Assembly: GCF_016616425.1 (NCBI RefSeq)
Contig: NZ_CP067101.1
Coordinates: 3,596,001 to 3,660,000 of the forward strand
DNA: 64,000 nucleotides
Source: Bradyrhizobium diazoefficiens
GTDB taxonomy: Bacteria > Pseudomonadota > Alphaproteobacteria > Rhizobiales > Xanthobacteraceae
Direction of reading: 5' to 3'
Shown: in pieces, positions 1 to 9,150 of the stretch
How positions within the stretch are numbered: the stretch's first letter is position 1
Layout: each line of letters starts with the position of its first letter
Notes under the pieces: generated by a model
What the model was told of the DNA's origin: nothing
What the model saw: the letters and a program-made list of their open reading frames with translations, nothing else
Databases searched by the model: none
Position numbers and translations under genes: made by a program

Positions 1-1964
1 TGCTGCTGGTGCAACTGCTTGCCTCCGCCGGCGTCGAGGCTTCGAGCTTCTGGTCGCAGTTCAACCAGCTCGACGCCCGCATGGCCCGTGTCGCCGAGAG
101 CCGGGCCGAGCTGATCGCCGAGCCGCTCTGGAAGATGCGCTACGACCAGGTCACGGGCGTGCTCAACGAGATCATGCACGACGAGGCCATCGCGGCGGCA
201 GCCGTCTATGACGATACCGGCGCGGCCATTGCCCGCGTGGTGGCGCGCCCCGAAGGCCAGGAGGTCATAGAGGTCTCGCGTCCGATCCACTACAGCAACG
301 GCAACATGGCCGTTCAGGCCGGCCGCATCGCGATCGCCTATTCCCATGCTGCGCTTTATGCGAACGCAGGCAGCCGGCTGGTGCTGCTGCTGGTCGTCGG
401 CCTGCTTGCAACGCTTGCGACCCTGATCGCCATGCGGATCTCCGCCAACATCTTCATCGGCAGGCCGCTGGCGGCGATGATGTCGGCGATCCAGCGCAGC
501 AAGCAGGATGGCCGGGCCTATCCGGCGGACGTCACATCCTCGAACGAATTCGGTCAGCTCGCGCACGCCTTCAACGCCATGCAGCACACGACGTCGGGCG
601 CGCTCGACCGGCTCGGACACATGGCCGCGCACGATCCGCTCACCGGACTGCCCAACCGGCGCTCCCTGACCGAGCGCCTGGCCGTGGCGAGCCGGGATGG
701 AGGCAGGCCGGACGCGCTGGTCGCGTTCTGCTTCATCGACCTCGACGACTTCAAGGGCATCAACGACACCTTCGGCCACGAGGCCGGTGACAACTTCCTG
801 GTTCAGATTTCCCGGCGTCTTCGTGGCGCGGTCGAAACGGAGGATTGGGTCGCCCGGCTCGGCGGCGACGAATTCGTGGTCATTCGTCCCGGGGTGAGCA
901 ACGAAGCGTCGGCGCATGCATTCGCGCAGCAGGTGCTGGCCGCCATTTCCGAACCGATCCGGCTGCACGACAAGCAGGTCGTGCCGCGTGCCAGCATCGG
1001 CCTTGCCGTGCGCCACGCCGACGATCCGGAGCTGTCGCATCTGCCGACGCTGGCCGATATCGCGCTCTATCATGCCAAGAGCAAGGCGCCAGGCACGGTC
1101 GCCGTGCTGGACGAGACGCTCCAGCGCGACTACCGCCGCCGCAGGGATCTCGAGCTCGCCATTCCCACGGGCTTTGCCGAGGGGCAGTTCGAGGTCTGGT
1201 ACCAGAGCCAGGTCGACCTCGAAAGTCACGATGTCGTCGGCCTGGAAGCGCTGATCCGCTGGCGTCATCCCGAACATGGCGTGATCGGTCCCGGCGAGTT
1301 CCTGCCGCTGATCGAGCGCAGCGGCAACAATACGCGGCTGACCCGTTACGTGTTGACCGATGCCTGCTGGGCGTTGCAACGGCTCGCCGCCGCCGGCCGC
1401 CCGCAGATCCGGATCGCGATCAATTTGCCGCCGTCCGAACTTGCCGACCATTCGCTGGCAGCCGAGCTGCGCGCGACCTGCGCGCGCTTCGATGTATCGG
1501 CATCGCTGCTGGAGCTTGAGATCACCGAGGGATCGCTGATCAACAACATCGCCAGCGCTTCCGAGACGCTGCATCGCCTGCGCCGCTTAGGTGCCACGAT
1601 CGCGCTCGACGATTTCGGCACCGGTTACAGCTCGCTCGCCCATCTCAGGCGCTTCCCGCTCGACAAGGTCAAGATCGACAAGGCGTTCATCAGCGAGATT
1701 CCTGACAGCGCGGAAGACAAGGCGATCGTCGGCGTGATCGCATCGCTCGCCGGCACGCTCGGGCTCACTTTGGTCGCAGAAGGCATCGAGCGCGCCGAAC
1801 AGGCTGAAGCCATGCGCGAGATGGGCGTGAGGTTCGGGCAGGGTTACTTCTACCAGCGGCCGCAGCCGCTCGACGCCGTGCTGCAATGGCTCGAGAGGCG
1901 GCCGGCGGCCGAGAGCCGCGTTCTCGCCGACAGCCCCTCGATCGCACCCGAATTCGCCGCCTGA
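1..1964 (+). CDS. HAMP-GGDEF-EAL cyclic-di-GMP signalling protein, 5' end outside window
   Basis: Membrane-bound protein making and/or degrading cyclic-di-GMP. Counting from the GTG at base 9, there is a periplasmic-type segment, a membrane helix near residues 120-142, a HAMP linker, a GGDEF domain with intact GGDEF at about 285-289, and an EAL domain starting at EAL 413-415. The EAL domain keeps EALIRWRHP, LEITEG, DDFGTGYSSL, KIDKAF and VAEGIE, so phosphodiesterase activity is likely. The GGDEF inhibitory site is degenerate: ETED stands where RxxD is expected five residues before GGDEF. The reading frame is open to base 1 with hydrophobic codons (Leu-Leu-Val), so the true start, probably with a first membrane helix, lies upstream of the window. 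Confidence 0.93.
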   Translation, partial: LLVQLLASAGVEASSFWSQFNQLDARMARVAESRAELIAEPLWKMRYDQVTGVLNEIMHDEAIAAAAVYDDTGAAIARVVARPEGQEVIEVSRPIHYSNGNMAVQAGRIAIAYSHAALYANAGSRLVLLLVVGLLATLATLIAMRISANIFIGRPLAAMMSAIQRSKQDGRAYPADVTSSNEFGQLAHAFNAMQHTTSGALDRLGHMAAHDPLTGLPNRRSLTERLAVASRDGGRPDALVAFCFIDLDDFKGINDTFGHEAGDNFLVQISRRLRGAVETEDWVARLGGDEFVVIRPGVSNEASAHAFAQQVLAAISEPIRLHDKQVVPRASIGLAVRHADDPELSHLPTLADIALYHAKSKAPGTVAVLDETLQRDYRRRRDLELAIPTGFAEGQFEVWYQSQVDLESHDVVGLEALIRWRHPEHGVIGPGEFLPLIERSGNNTRLTRYVLTDACWALQRLAAAGRPQIRIAINLPPSELADHSLAAELRATCARFDVSASLLELEITEGSLINNIASASETLHRLRRLGATIALDDFGTGYSSLAHLRRFPLDKVKIDKAFISEIPDSAEDKAIVGVIASLAGTLGLTLVAEGIERAEQAEAMREMGVRFGQGYFYQRPQPLDAVLQWLERRPAAESRVLADSPSIAPEFAA

Positions 1965-1975
1965 GCGCGGCGCGA

Positions 1976-2746
1976 CTACGGCTGCGTCGCGTTCCAGAGC
2001 ATCGAGAGCCCGGCCGCGATCATGATCGCGTCCATCACCAGGCGGAACACGTCCGGCTTCAGGTGCAGCACGAAGCGTTTTGCGACGAAGGCGCCTGACA
2101 TCAGCGAGGCGCCCGCGACCACGCCCTTCATGAAGACATCGCCGGTCAGCGCGCCGAAACGCTCGAAGGTCACGGACTTCGCGAAATAGAGGCCGAGCGA
2201 GCTTGCTGCCTCCGTAGCGAGGAAGGCGCCCTTGGAGAGGCCGTAGAACAGGAACAGCGGCACGCTGAGCGGGCCGGTCGAGACCACGATGCCGGTGAGA
2301 TAGCCGATGATCGCGCCGCCGATCGCCAGATGCCAGAGATTGGCCTTGAGGTCGTGCCGCGCGAGCCAGTGTCGCACCGGCACCATCGCGATCAGGAAGA
2401 CGCCGATGGCGAGATCGACGGCGTGCGAGGGCAGCGCCAGCAGCGTGCGCGCGCCCAGCACGGCGGCCGGAATCCCCGTGACCGAATAGGCCACGCAGGC
2501 CCGCCAATCGACCTCGCGCCACCAGGCCAGGATGCGCGAAAAATTCGCCATCACGGAAGCAACCGCCATGATCGGCACCGCTTCCTTCGGCCCATAGGCA
2601 TAAACCAGCACCGGCATCAGCATGATCGACGAACCCGTGCCGACGATGCCGGAGATGGTGCCGGCGACGAGGCCGACGGCGAGGACGAAGAGAAAGGCCA
2701 AGGGCAGGAGCTCCGGGAATCGGAGCAGTGTAGCTGCCCATGCCAC
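1976..2746 (-). CDS. TauE/SafE family sulfite/anion exporter-like membrane protein
   Basis: A 256-residue polytopic inner-membrane protein of the TauE/SafE family, whose members are thought to move sulfite, sulfoacetate or related organic anions; the substrate here is unknown. Two similar halves each carry a Gly-rich helix (GTISGIVGTGSSIMLMPVL near residue 28 and LAIGGAIIGYLTGIVVSTGP in the middle), typical of the family, with about seven to eight hydrophobic helices. The start is taken as GTG at 2746; no good ribosome binding site is visible, so the N-terminus could be a little shorter. It converges with the GGDEF-EAL gene, 11 bases apart, with no clear terminator between. Confidence 0.88.
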   Translation of the reverse strand: MAWAATLLRFPELLPLAFLFVLAVGLVAGTISGIVGTGSSIMLMPVLVYAYGPKEAVPIMAVASVMANFSRILAWWREVDWRACVAYSVTGIPAAVLGARTLLALPSHAVDLAIGVFLIAMVPVRHWLARHDLKANLWHLAIGGAIIGYLTGIVVSTGPLSVPLFLFYGLSKGAFLATEAASSLGLYFAKSVTFERFGALTGDVFMKGVVAGASLMSGAFVAKRFVLHLKPDVFRLVMDAIMIAAGLSMLWNATQP

Positions 2747-2983
2747 TGGCGGCGAGCGCGGGTGCCGTTACGGCCTTCGCCCGCTGCTTGCGGGCGGCCC
2801 TTGGCAGGACGCTCGGCCAATTCTCGATCATGACATTGCGCCGGTATTTCAAGCCGCATGCGCCCATGCGCTAAGACATTGATTCGACTAGGGTCGGCTA
2901 CTTTGCATGGGGTTGTTTTTCACATTCTTGGTCGCGTCGTGCCGGTGAACCTGATCGACGGCAGGAACTTGTGGTGAGGGCTG

Positions 2984-3754
2984 TCAGCGCAACACGATCC
3001 ACGCCGGCGCGTGATCGCTGGCGCCGTCCTCGCCGCGGACGGATCTGTCGACACCGGCTTTGACGAGGCGCGGGGCGAGCGCAGGGCTGAGCAGGAGATG
3101 ATCGAGCCTGAGGCCCGCGTCGCGCGGCCAGCGGTTCCGCTTGTAGTCCCAGAACGTGTAGATGCGTTGCTCCGGATGCAGCTCGCGGATCGCATCGCAC
3201 CAGCCTTGGTCGACCAGCGCGGCATACGCCGCGCGGCTCTTGGGCTGGATCAGCGCATCCTTGTCCCATGATCGCGTTGGATAGATATCGATCTGCGTCG
3301 GCGCGACGTTGTAGTCGCCGGCGAGCACCACTGGCAGATCCTGCTTGATGAAGGTCCTGGCGTGGCGTTTGAGCCGCGCGAACCAGTCGAGCTTGTAGTC
3401 GAATTTCGGTCCTGGCTGCGGATTGCCGTTGGGCAGATAGATGCTGGTGACGATGATTCCGCGCACAGCGGCCTCGATGTAGCGGGCTTCGTGATCGCCG
3501 GGTCTTCCGGGCAAGCGGTCGCGGGTGAGAAGGGGCGCGGCATTGCGGGCGAGGATGGCGACCCCGTTCCAGGTCTTTTGTCCGCGCCATACCGCGCCAT
3601 AACCGGCGCTTTCGATCGCGGCCGCCGGAAATTCGCCATCACTTGCCTTCAACTCCTGAAGCGCGACGACATCGGGCATCGCCGCGCGCAGCCATGCCAA
3701 GAGACTGGGCAGGCGGCGATTGATGTTGTTGATGTTGAATGTCGCGATCTTCAT
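2984..3754 (-). CDS. xthA: Exodeoxyribonuclease III
   Basis: Class II apurinic/apyrimidinic endonuclease and 3'-5' exonuclease of base excision repair, cytosolic. The 256-residue protein starts MKIATFNINNINRRL, giving the metal-site Asn, followed by ALQELKA (metal-binding Glu), the central AGDYNVAP motif and the C-terminal RLDHLLLS and SDHAP motifs with catalytic Asp-His. Length matches the ExoA/XthA family. It is transcribed away from the small secreted Cys-rich protein gene at 3794, which begins only 39 bases from its start codon, so the two promoters must share a very short region. Confidence 0.95.
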   Translation of the reverse strand: MKIATFNINNINRRLPSLLAWLRAAMPDVVALQELKASDGEFPAAAIESAGYGAVWRGQKTWNGVAILARNAAPLLTRDRLPGRPGDHEARYIEAAVRGIIVTSIYLPNGNPQPGPKFDYKLDWFARLKRHARTFIKQDLPVVLAGDYNVAPTQIDIYPTRSWDKDALIQPKSRAAYAALVDQGWCDAIRELHPEQRIYTFWDYKRNRWPRDAGLRLDHLLLSPALAPRLVKAGVDRSVRGEDGASDHAPAWIVLR

Positions 3755-3793
3755 GTAGAGCTACCGGCTCATGCCTTCCTCACCGGAGATACC

Positions 3794-4015
3794 ATGTCCA
3801 AGTTGAACTTTGCCGCCATCGTCGTCGCCGTCGCGTTCTCCGGGCTCGCGTCGGCACAATCGTCCGATCCGCGCGGTGCGTGCAAGGCGGACTACGACAA
3901 ATTCTGCGCCGGCATCGCGCCTGGCGGCGGCCGTATCGTCGCCTGCCTCAACGACAAGCACGACCAGCTCAGTGCGACCTGCAAGGCGGCGCTGGACAGC
4001 AGGAAGAAGAAATAG
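3794..4015 (+). CDS. Small secreted cysteine-rich repeat protein
   Basis: A 73-residue protein with a signal peptide (cut probably after ASA, near residue 21) and a mature part resembling the Cys-rich repeat found in eukaryotic Golgi apparatus protein 1 and in many rhizobial small periplasmic proteins: ACKADYDKFCAGIAPGGGRI, then ACLNDKHDQLSATCKAAL. The four cysteines should form two disulfides. Function is unknown. The ATG at 3794 was chosen because it opens the signal peptide; the frame extends upstream but without a plausible signal sequence. It ends in KKK and converges with the alanine racemase gene. Confidence 0.8.
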   Translation: MSKLNFAAIVVAVAFSGLASAQSSDPRGACKADYDKFCAGIAPGGGRIVACLNDKHDQLSATCKAALDSRKKK

Positions 4016-4027
4016 GCGGCTGACAGC

Positions 4028-5308
4028 TCAGCCCGGCAGCGGGCTCGCGGGTTGCTCGACCGGCGGCCGGGCGAGGGGCGGCTGATCGGCCGCGTGTGCG
4101 GCAGCCGGCTTTGCCAGCGGCTCCTCCACATTGCCGCCCTTGTAGAGCCGCGCGTAGCGGTGGCCGAGGCTGGTCAGCACCTCGTAGCCGATGGTGCCGA
4201 AATGATGCGCGAGCTCATCGACGGTGATGCCGTCGCCGAGCAGCGTCACCATGTGGCCGCGCCGTGCCGCATTGGGTGGCAGATCGGTGATGTCGATCGC
4301 GATCAGATCCATGGAGACGCGGCCCGCGACCGGGCAGCGCTTGCCGGCGACGATGACCTCGGCGCCTCGGGTGCCGTCATTGGAGCTGGCGGCACGGAAA
4401 TAGCCGTCGGCATAACCGACTGCGATGATCGCGAGCTTCGTCGGCCGCCGCGCGGTCCAGGTGCCGCCATAGCCGACGCTCTCGCCGCGCTCGACATTGC
4501 GGGTCTGCACGATGCGCGCCTTGAGGTCGACCACCGGCTGCATCGGATTGTCGGCCTCCGGCGTCGGGTTGACGCCGTAGAGCGCTGCGCCCGGCCGCAC
4601 CATGTCGAACTGGAAGGGCGCGCCGAGGAAGATGCCGGAGGAATTGGCGAGCGCCGCCGGCACACCGGAGAATTCGCTGGCGATGCCGCGGAAGGCCGCA
4701 AGCTGCCTGGCGTTCACCGGGTTGTTGAGCTGCTCGGCCGAGACCAGATGGCTCATCACCAGCGTGATGCCGTGATCGCCGGCATTGATGCGCGGAATGA
4801 TGGCCTGCGCTTCCGCAAGCGTCAGGCCCAGCCGGTTCATGCCGGTGTCGATATGAACCGCCGCGCCCCCGGTCCATCCGGTGCGGCGACAGAACACGTC
4901 CCATTCGGCGAGCTCGTTGAGATCGCCGATCACCGGGCGGCAATTGATCTTGGCGTAATGCTCGCCCGTGTTCTGGAAATAGCCGCCGAGCACGTAGATC
5001 GTGGGCTCCGGGACGGCCGCGCGCACCTTGCGCGCCTCCTCGATGGTGGCGACGAAGAAGGTCTTGCAGCCGGCCTTGTTCAGCGCACGCGGGACCTGCT
5101 CGGCGCCGCAGCCATAGGCGTCGGCCTTGATCACTGCCGAGCATTCGGCCGGCACCGCCGTCTTCTCGAGCTTGCGCCAGTTGGCGATGATGGCGTCGAG
5201 ATCGACGGTCAGCACGCCGCCATAGGCGGCGAGCGCGGCAGCCTGATGGGCCTCCGCGGAGAGAAGGCCGGATTGCGCGATGGTTTTCGGGTCGGACGTC
5301 ATTGTCAT
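4028..5308 (-). CDS. alr: Alanine racemase
   Basis: PLP-dependent interconversion of L- and D-alanine, supplying D-Ala for peptidoglycan. Of 426 residues, the PLP lysine lies in AVIKADAYGCG (near residue 65), the C-terminal catalytic Tyr in VGYGGTWTA, and the conserved GRVSMDLIAID follows. About 30 extra residues precede the barrel, and a Pro/Ala-rich tail of roughly 30 residues (PPLARPPVEQPASPLPG) follows the C-terminal domain; the tail is not needed by the fold. It lies 45 bases downstream of dnaB on the same strand, so the two may be co-transcribed. Confidence 0.96.
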   Translation of the reverse strand: MTMTSDPKTIAQSGLLSAEAHQAAALAAYGGVLTVDLDAIIANWRKLEKTAVPAECSAVIKADAYGCGAEQVPRALNKAGCKTFFVATIEEARKVRAAVPEPTIYVLGGYFQNTGEHYAKINCRPVIGDLNELAEWDVFCRRTGWTGGAAVHIDTGMNRLGLTLAEAQAIIPRINAGDHGITLVMSHLVSAEQLNNPVNARQLAAFRGIASEFSGVPAALANSSGIFLGAPFQFDMVRPGAALYGVNPTPEADNPMQPVVDLKARIVQTRNVERGESVGYGGTWTARRPTKLAIIAVGYADGYFRAASSNDGTRGAEVIVAGKRCPVAGRVSMDLIAIDITDLPPNAARRGHMVTLLGDGITVDELAHHFGTIGYEVLTSLGHRYARLYKGGNVEEPLAKPAAAHAADQPPLARPPVEQPASPLPG

Positions 5309-5353
5309 GGCGCCGTTTTACGCAAGAGGCCGTTCTGGTTCAACCCAAGGAAC

Positions 5354-6859
5354 CTAGTAGTCGCCACCACGGTCTGGCATCTGGCTCCCCTCGGCAAGGT
5401 CACCGAAGCGGGTGACCATAGAATCGAACTGCAGGGGAACCGTGCCGGTCGGACCGTGGCGCTGTTTGCCGATGATCACTTCGGCCTTACCAAGCGCGCG
5501 ATCCATCTCCTGCTGCCATTTGTGGTGCTCTTCGGTGCCAGGGTTCGGCTGCTTCATGGCCAGATAGTACTCTTCGCGATACACGAATAGTACGACGTCA
5601 GCGTCTTGCTCGATCGAGCCCGATTCACGCAGGTCGGAGAGCTGCGGCCGCTTGTCATCGCGGGATTCGACCTGACGCGAGAGCTGCGACAGCGCAATAA
5701 TCGGGACGTTCAGCTCCTTGGCCAGCGCTTTTAGACTGGTTGTGATCTCGGTGATTTCCTGCACGCGATTTTCGCTCCGCTTGCCCGAACCTGAGAGCAG
5801 CTGGATGTAGTCGATCACCAGGAGATCGAGGCCCTTCTGGCGCTTCAGCCGGCGCGCGCGCGCCATCAGCTGTGCGATCGAAAGGCCGCCGGTGGCGTCG
5901 ACATAGAACGGCAACGATTGCAGCTCGATCGAGACCTGACGGATCTTCTCGAAGTCGGCTTCCGAGATGCCGCCGCGACGAATGTGGGAAGAGGGAATGC
6001 CGGTGCGTTCGGCCACGATACGCGTGGCGAGCTGGTCGGCCGACATTTCGCAGGAGAAGAAGCCGATGACGCCGCCATTGGCGGCCTTCATGGTGCCGTC
6101 GGCCTGGAGTTCTGGCACGTAAGCCTGGGCGACGTTGTAGGCGATGTTGGTCGCCAGCGACGTCTTGCCCATGCCGGGACGTCCGGCGACGATGATGAGA
6201 TCGGAAGCCTGCAGGCCGCCCATCTTGGTGTCGAGATCGCGCAGGCCCGTGGAGATGCCCGACAGCTTTCCGTCGCGCTGGAACGCCTTGGCGGCGAGAT
6301 CGACGGCAACCGTCAGCGCCTGCGAGAATTTCTGGAAGCCGCCGTCATAGCGGCCGGATTCCGCGAGCTCGTAAAGCTTGCGCTCGGCGTCCTCGATCTG
6401 CGCCCGCGGCTGGAAGTCGACCGGTGCGTCATAGGCGACATTGACCATGTCCTCGCCGATGCCGATCAGGTCGCGCCTGAGCGACAGGTCGTAGACGGTG
6501 CGGCCATAGTCCTGGGCGTTGATGATGGTGGTCGCTTCGGCGGCGAGCCGCGCAAGATATTGTCCGATGGTCATGCCGCCGACGTCGGTATCGGCGGGCA
6601 GGAACGTCTTCAGCGTGACGGGCGTCGCGATCTTGCCCATCCGGATCAGGCTGCCGGCGGTCTCGAAGATGGTCTGATGGAGCGGCTCGAAGAAATGCTT
6701 CGCCTCCAGGAAATCGGAGACGCGGTAGAAAGCATCGTTGTTGACCAGGATCGCGCCCAGAAGGCTTTGTTCCGCCTCGATATTATGCGGCGCGCTCCGA
6801 TAGGCGGGACTCCCGGCGTCGGGTGCGAGTTTGAGAACGTTCGAATCAGTCAGGGCCAT
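5354..6859 (-). CDS. dnaB: Replicative DNA helicase DnaB
   Basis: Hexameric 5'-3' helicase of the replication fork, 501 residues. It has an N-terminal all-helical domain starting at NIEAEQSLLGAIL, a linker, and a RecA-like ATPase with Walker A AGRPGMGKTSLA (about residues 225-236), Walker B LDLLVIDYIQLL and the SQLSRQVE and QDADVV motifs. A 20-residue insertion-like stretch follows Walker A (LQADGTMKAANGG region), as is usual in alphaproteobacterial DnaB. The start at 6859 gives the usual short leader before the conserved NIEAEQ. The roughly 290 bases upstream hold no gene, only tandem AGCGAA copies near 6918. Confidence 0.97.
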   Translation of the reverse strand: MALTDSNVLKLAPDAGSPAYRSAPHNIEAEQSLLGAILVNNDAFYRVSDFLEAKHFFEPLHQTIFETAGSLIRMGKIATPVTLKTFLPADTDVGGMTIGQYLARLAAEATTIINAQDYGRTVYDLSLRRDLIGIGEDMVNVAYDAPVDFQPRAQIEDAERKLYELAESGRYDGGFQKFSQALTVAVDLAAKAFQRDGKLSGISTGLRDLDTKMGGLQASDLIIVAGRPGMGKTSLATNIAYNVAQAYVPELQADGTMKAANGGVIGFFSCEMSADQLATRIVAERTGIPSSHIRRGGISEADFEKIRQVSIELQSLPFYVDATGGLSIAQLMARARRLKRQKGLDLLVIDYIQLLSGSGKRSENRVQEITEITTSLKALAKELNVPIIALSQLSRQVESRDDKRPQLSDLRESGSIEQDADVVLFVYREEYYLAMKQPNPGTEEHHKWQQEMDRALGKAEVIIGKQRHGPTGTVPLQFDSMVTRFGDLAEGSQMPDRGGDY

Positions 6860-7151
6860 GGTCGGACGTGTTTAGCAATTTTCTTGGGCGGATGCGGGGC
6901 CGGGATAAAGCGCCGCCTCGATCCAAAGCGAAAGCGAAAGCTGACCGCTATCAACCGCTCAGTTAAAATGGTGGATGGTTAGCCATCGCGCGCGCGCCGC
7001 GCTTGACGGATTTTCACGGAACTCGTTCCGGCCTGGAAGGGCCGCGACCGCGCCATGGAAAAATCCTGAAATCATGAACCTTATGGATCGGCCGGCAGAC
7101 CTACCCCGGAAGCGCGCGAAATGACGCCCGCTTGCCGCCTTCGGATCGCCT

Positions 7152-7271
7152 TCAGACCAGCAGGAGGTAGACCAGGGCAACCAGAGCCGCCCCGACGCCG
7201 GTAACGATCAGGGCGTAATCGGTGCGGAGGTCGTCCTGCACGTCGAATGAGGTTTGGGTCTCTTTGCTCAT
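7152..7271 (-). CDS. Very small membrane protein (39 residues), unknown function
   Basis: Reads MSKETQTSFDVQDDLRTDYA followed by one hydrophobic helix (LIVTGVGAALVALVYLLLV) that runs to the stop. A polar N-terminus with a single C-terminal membrane segment is what a tail-anchored small protein looks like. The ATG at 7271 follows GACGGACGCC, a weak ribosome binding site. A perfect CRP-type palindrome begins 34 bases upstream. No family is recognised; coding potential rests on codon usage, a clean start and stop and the obvious helix. Confidence 0.5.
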   Translation of the reverse strand: MSKETQTSFDVQDDLRTDYALIVTGVGAALVALVYLLLV

Positions 7272-7304
7272 GGCGTCCGTCTAAGCCAGGCCCGACCAGA
7301 CTTA

Positions 7305-7320
7305 TGTGAAGTGGATCACA
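7305..7320. promoter_or_regulatory. CRP/FNR-type operator
   Basis: TGTGA-AGTGGA-TCACA is a perfect inverted repeat matching the CRP half-sites and spacing. It lies between the minus-strand 39-residue membrane protein (start 7271) and a plus-strand hypothetical ORF (start 7413), so it could serve either. A TTAGAC -10-like hexamer on the minus strand at 7279-7284 would place the palindrome centre about 40 bases upstream of transcription, the activating position for this family. Which CRP/FNR homologue binds is unknown. Confidence 0.5.
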
Positions 7321-7412
7321 TCTTCCCGGATTCTTTCGGGGGTATGCCCGGAACGGGAAGGCCGGGCAGGGAATTATCTCTCGCGATCCGCCAACGGCAA
7401 ACGAGGCAAGCG

Positions 7413-7619
7413 ATGCGGCCAGAATGGCAGCACCAGATTTGGCGGAGTGAGGCAGCTAGCCGGCTTTGGCTATCGGGCCTGATCGCAGCCATGGAGCACG
7501 CTGAACGGCCCGAAGTGCGCCGGCAGCCGGTCGCCCCCGAACTCCTGGTGGAACTGCGGGTCCGACTGGAGTTAACGGCCTCTTTCCGGTCCTCCCAGAT
7601 ATCGATCCTGCGTCACTAG
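7413..7619 (+). CDS. Hypothetical protein, 68 residues
   Basis: Begins MRPEWQHQIWRSEAASRLWL, is rich in Arg, Glu and Trp, and contains no signal peptide or membrane helix. The frame continues upstream to 7254 but the upstream part looks non-coding. GAGGCAA five bases before the ATG is a possible ribosome binding site. It ends three bases before the convergent cyclopropane-fatty-acid synthase stop. No family is recognised and it could be a spurious frame. Confidence 0.3.
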   Translation: MRPEWQHQIWRSEAASRLWLSGLIAAMEHAERPEVRRQPVAPELLVELRVRLELTASFRSSQISILRH

Positions 7620-7622
7620 GAT

Positions 7623-8873
7623 CTATTCACCAGCCAATTTCAGCCTGGACTCTGTCGTGCCTTCGCGAGCCCGCAGCCGGGCTTCTTCGGGCGCGATGTA
7701 CTCGCGCGTCATCGGCACCACGCCCTGACGTCGGGTCAGCTGGATCTGGAAGTTCATCATGGCCTGCTTGCGGAACGTCATCTCGCAGGCCGCCAGATAG
7801 AACTCCCACATCAATGCGAAGCGCTCGTCATAGAGCTGCACGGCCTCCTCACGCCGCGCCATGAAGCGTTCCCGCCACGCCTTCAGCGTTTCCGCGTAGT
7901 GCAGGCGCAGGATCTCGATATCGCAGACCAGGAGACCCGCGCGCTCGATCGCCGGCAAGACCTCCGACAAGGACGGGATGTAGCCGCCGGGGAAGATGTA
8001 TTTGGCGATCCAGGGATTGGTCGAGTCCGGGCCCTGCGAACGGCCGATCGAATGCAGCAGCATGACGCCGTCCTCGCTCAACAGCTCGGCGCAGCGCTGG
8101 AAGTAGGTATCGTAGAAGCGGGCGCCGACATGCTCGAACATACCGACCGAGACGATGCGGTCGAAGGAGCCGGTGATGTCGCGATAGTCCTGGAGCAGGA
8201 ATTTGGCCGAGCCAGTCAGGCCCTTTTCGGCCGCGCGTGCATTGGCGATCTGCAGCTGCTCGCTCGACAGCGTAACGCCGGTGACATTGGCGCCAGTGAT
8301 CTCGGCGAGATAGAGCCCGAGCCCGCCCCAGCCGGAGCCGATGTCGAGCACGCGCTGGCCGGGCTTGATGAGCAGCTTCGCGGCGACGTGCCGTTTCTTG
8401 GCGAGCTGCGCGTCGTCGAGCGTGCTCTGCGGCGTCTCGAAATAGGCGCAGCTGTATTGCTTGTCGGCGTCCAGGAAGAGCGAATAGAGCCGGGCGTCGA
8501 GATCATAGTGATGCGCGACGTTGTGGCGCGAGCGCGAGCGTAGATTGAACTGCTTCAGGTGCCGCGTCAGATAGCGCAGATGCCACCACGGTTTTGCCCA
8601 TTGCGGCAACATATCGGGCTGATCGAGCACGATCGCGAGGGCATCAGCTATGGTGCCGCGTTCGACCACGAACTCGCCGTCCATATAGGCCTCGCCAAGC
8701 GCGAGCTCGGGATTGATGAGGATCTTTCGCTCCGCGTCCGCAGTGACGAAGCGCACCGCGACCGGCTCGCCAGAGCCGTCGCCGACGGTGAACTTCGCTC
8801 CGTTGGCGCCGGTCACCGTCATCGACCCGCGGCGGATGAATTGAGATAAAAATCTACGCAACAAACGGTCCAT
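7623..8873 (-). CDS. cfa: Cyclopropane-fatty-acyl-phospholipid synthase
   Basis: SAM-dependent enzyme adding a methylene bridge across cis double bonds of membrane phospholipid acyl chains, usually in stationary phase or acid stress. The protein has an N-terminal lipid-binding domain, then a class I methyltransferase core with VLDIGSGWGGLGLYLA, VTLSSEQ and SVGMFEHVG, and the typical C-terminal block MWEFYLAACEMTFR. The start is placed at 8873 (MDRLLRRFLSQFIRRG), nine bases after GAGAGG; the frame is open another 32 codons upstream without family similarity. This gives 416 residues, normal for the family. Confidence 0.93.
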   Translation of the reverse strand: MDRLLRRFLSQFIRRGSMTVTGANGAKFTVGDGSGEPVAVRFVTADAERKILINPELALGEAYMDGEFVVERGTIADALAIVLDQPDMLPQWAKPWWHLRYLTRHLKQFNLRSRSRHNVAHHYDLDARLYSLFLDADKQYSCAYFETPQSTLDDAQLAKKRHVAAKLLIKPGQRVLDIGSGWGGLGLYLAEITGANVTGVTLSSEQLQIANARAAEKGLTGSAKFLLQDYRDITGSFDRIVSVGMFEHVGARFYDTYFQRCAELLSEDGVMLLHSIGRSQGPDSTNPWIAKYIFPGGYIPSLSEVLPAIERAGLLVCDIEILRLHYAETLKAWRERFMARREEAVQLYDERFALMWEFYLAACEMTFRKQAMMNFQIQLTRRQGVVPMTREYIAPEEARLRAREGTTESRLKLAGE

Positions 8874-9150
8874 TGACACCATCCTCTCGAGCAACCCCGA
8901 AGAGATGCGACCAATCCGGCTTTCACATCTGACGCGCAGGTCCCCGCTCCGGTTCCTATGCGATTGCATCCAAATCTAGGGAGCTGGGTCCAGCCTGGCT
9001 ATTGCGCTGAGTTCAAAGCCGATATTCGAAAAGCGCTTAATCACATCCTTGCGCGTGGAGGCTGCTTCCATTCGCGGCTCAATCGGATAAAAGGTGACCG
9101 CCGCGCCGGAGGCCGGCTGCACCTCTCGGAATTCAATGGAGATGATGGGA

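Noticed and set aside
4052..5590. 512-codon plus-strand open frame opposite alr and dnaB
   Set aside because: It is antisense to two certain genes, is rich in Arg/Ala/Asp/His as expected from a complementary high-GC frame, and has no domain or ribosome binding site.
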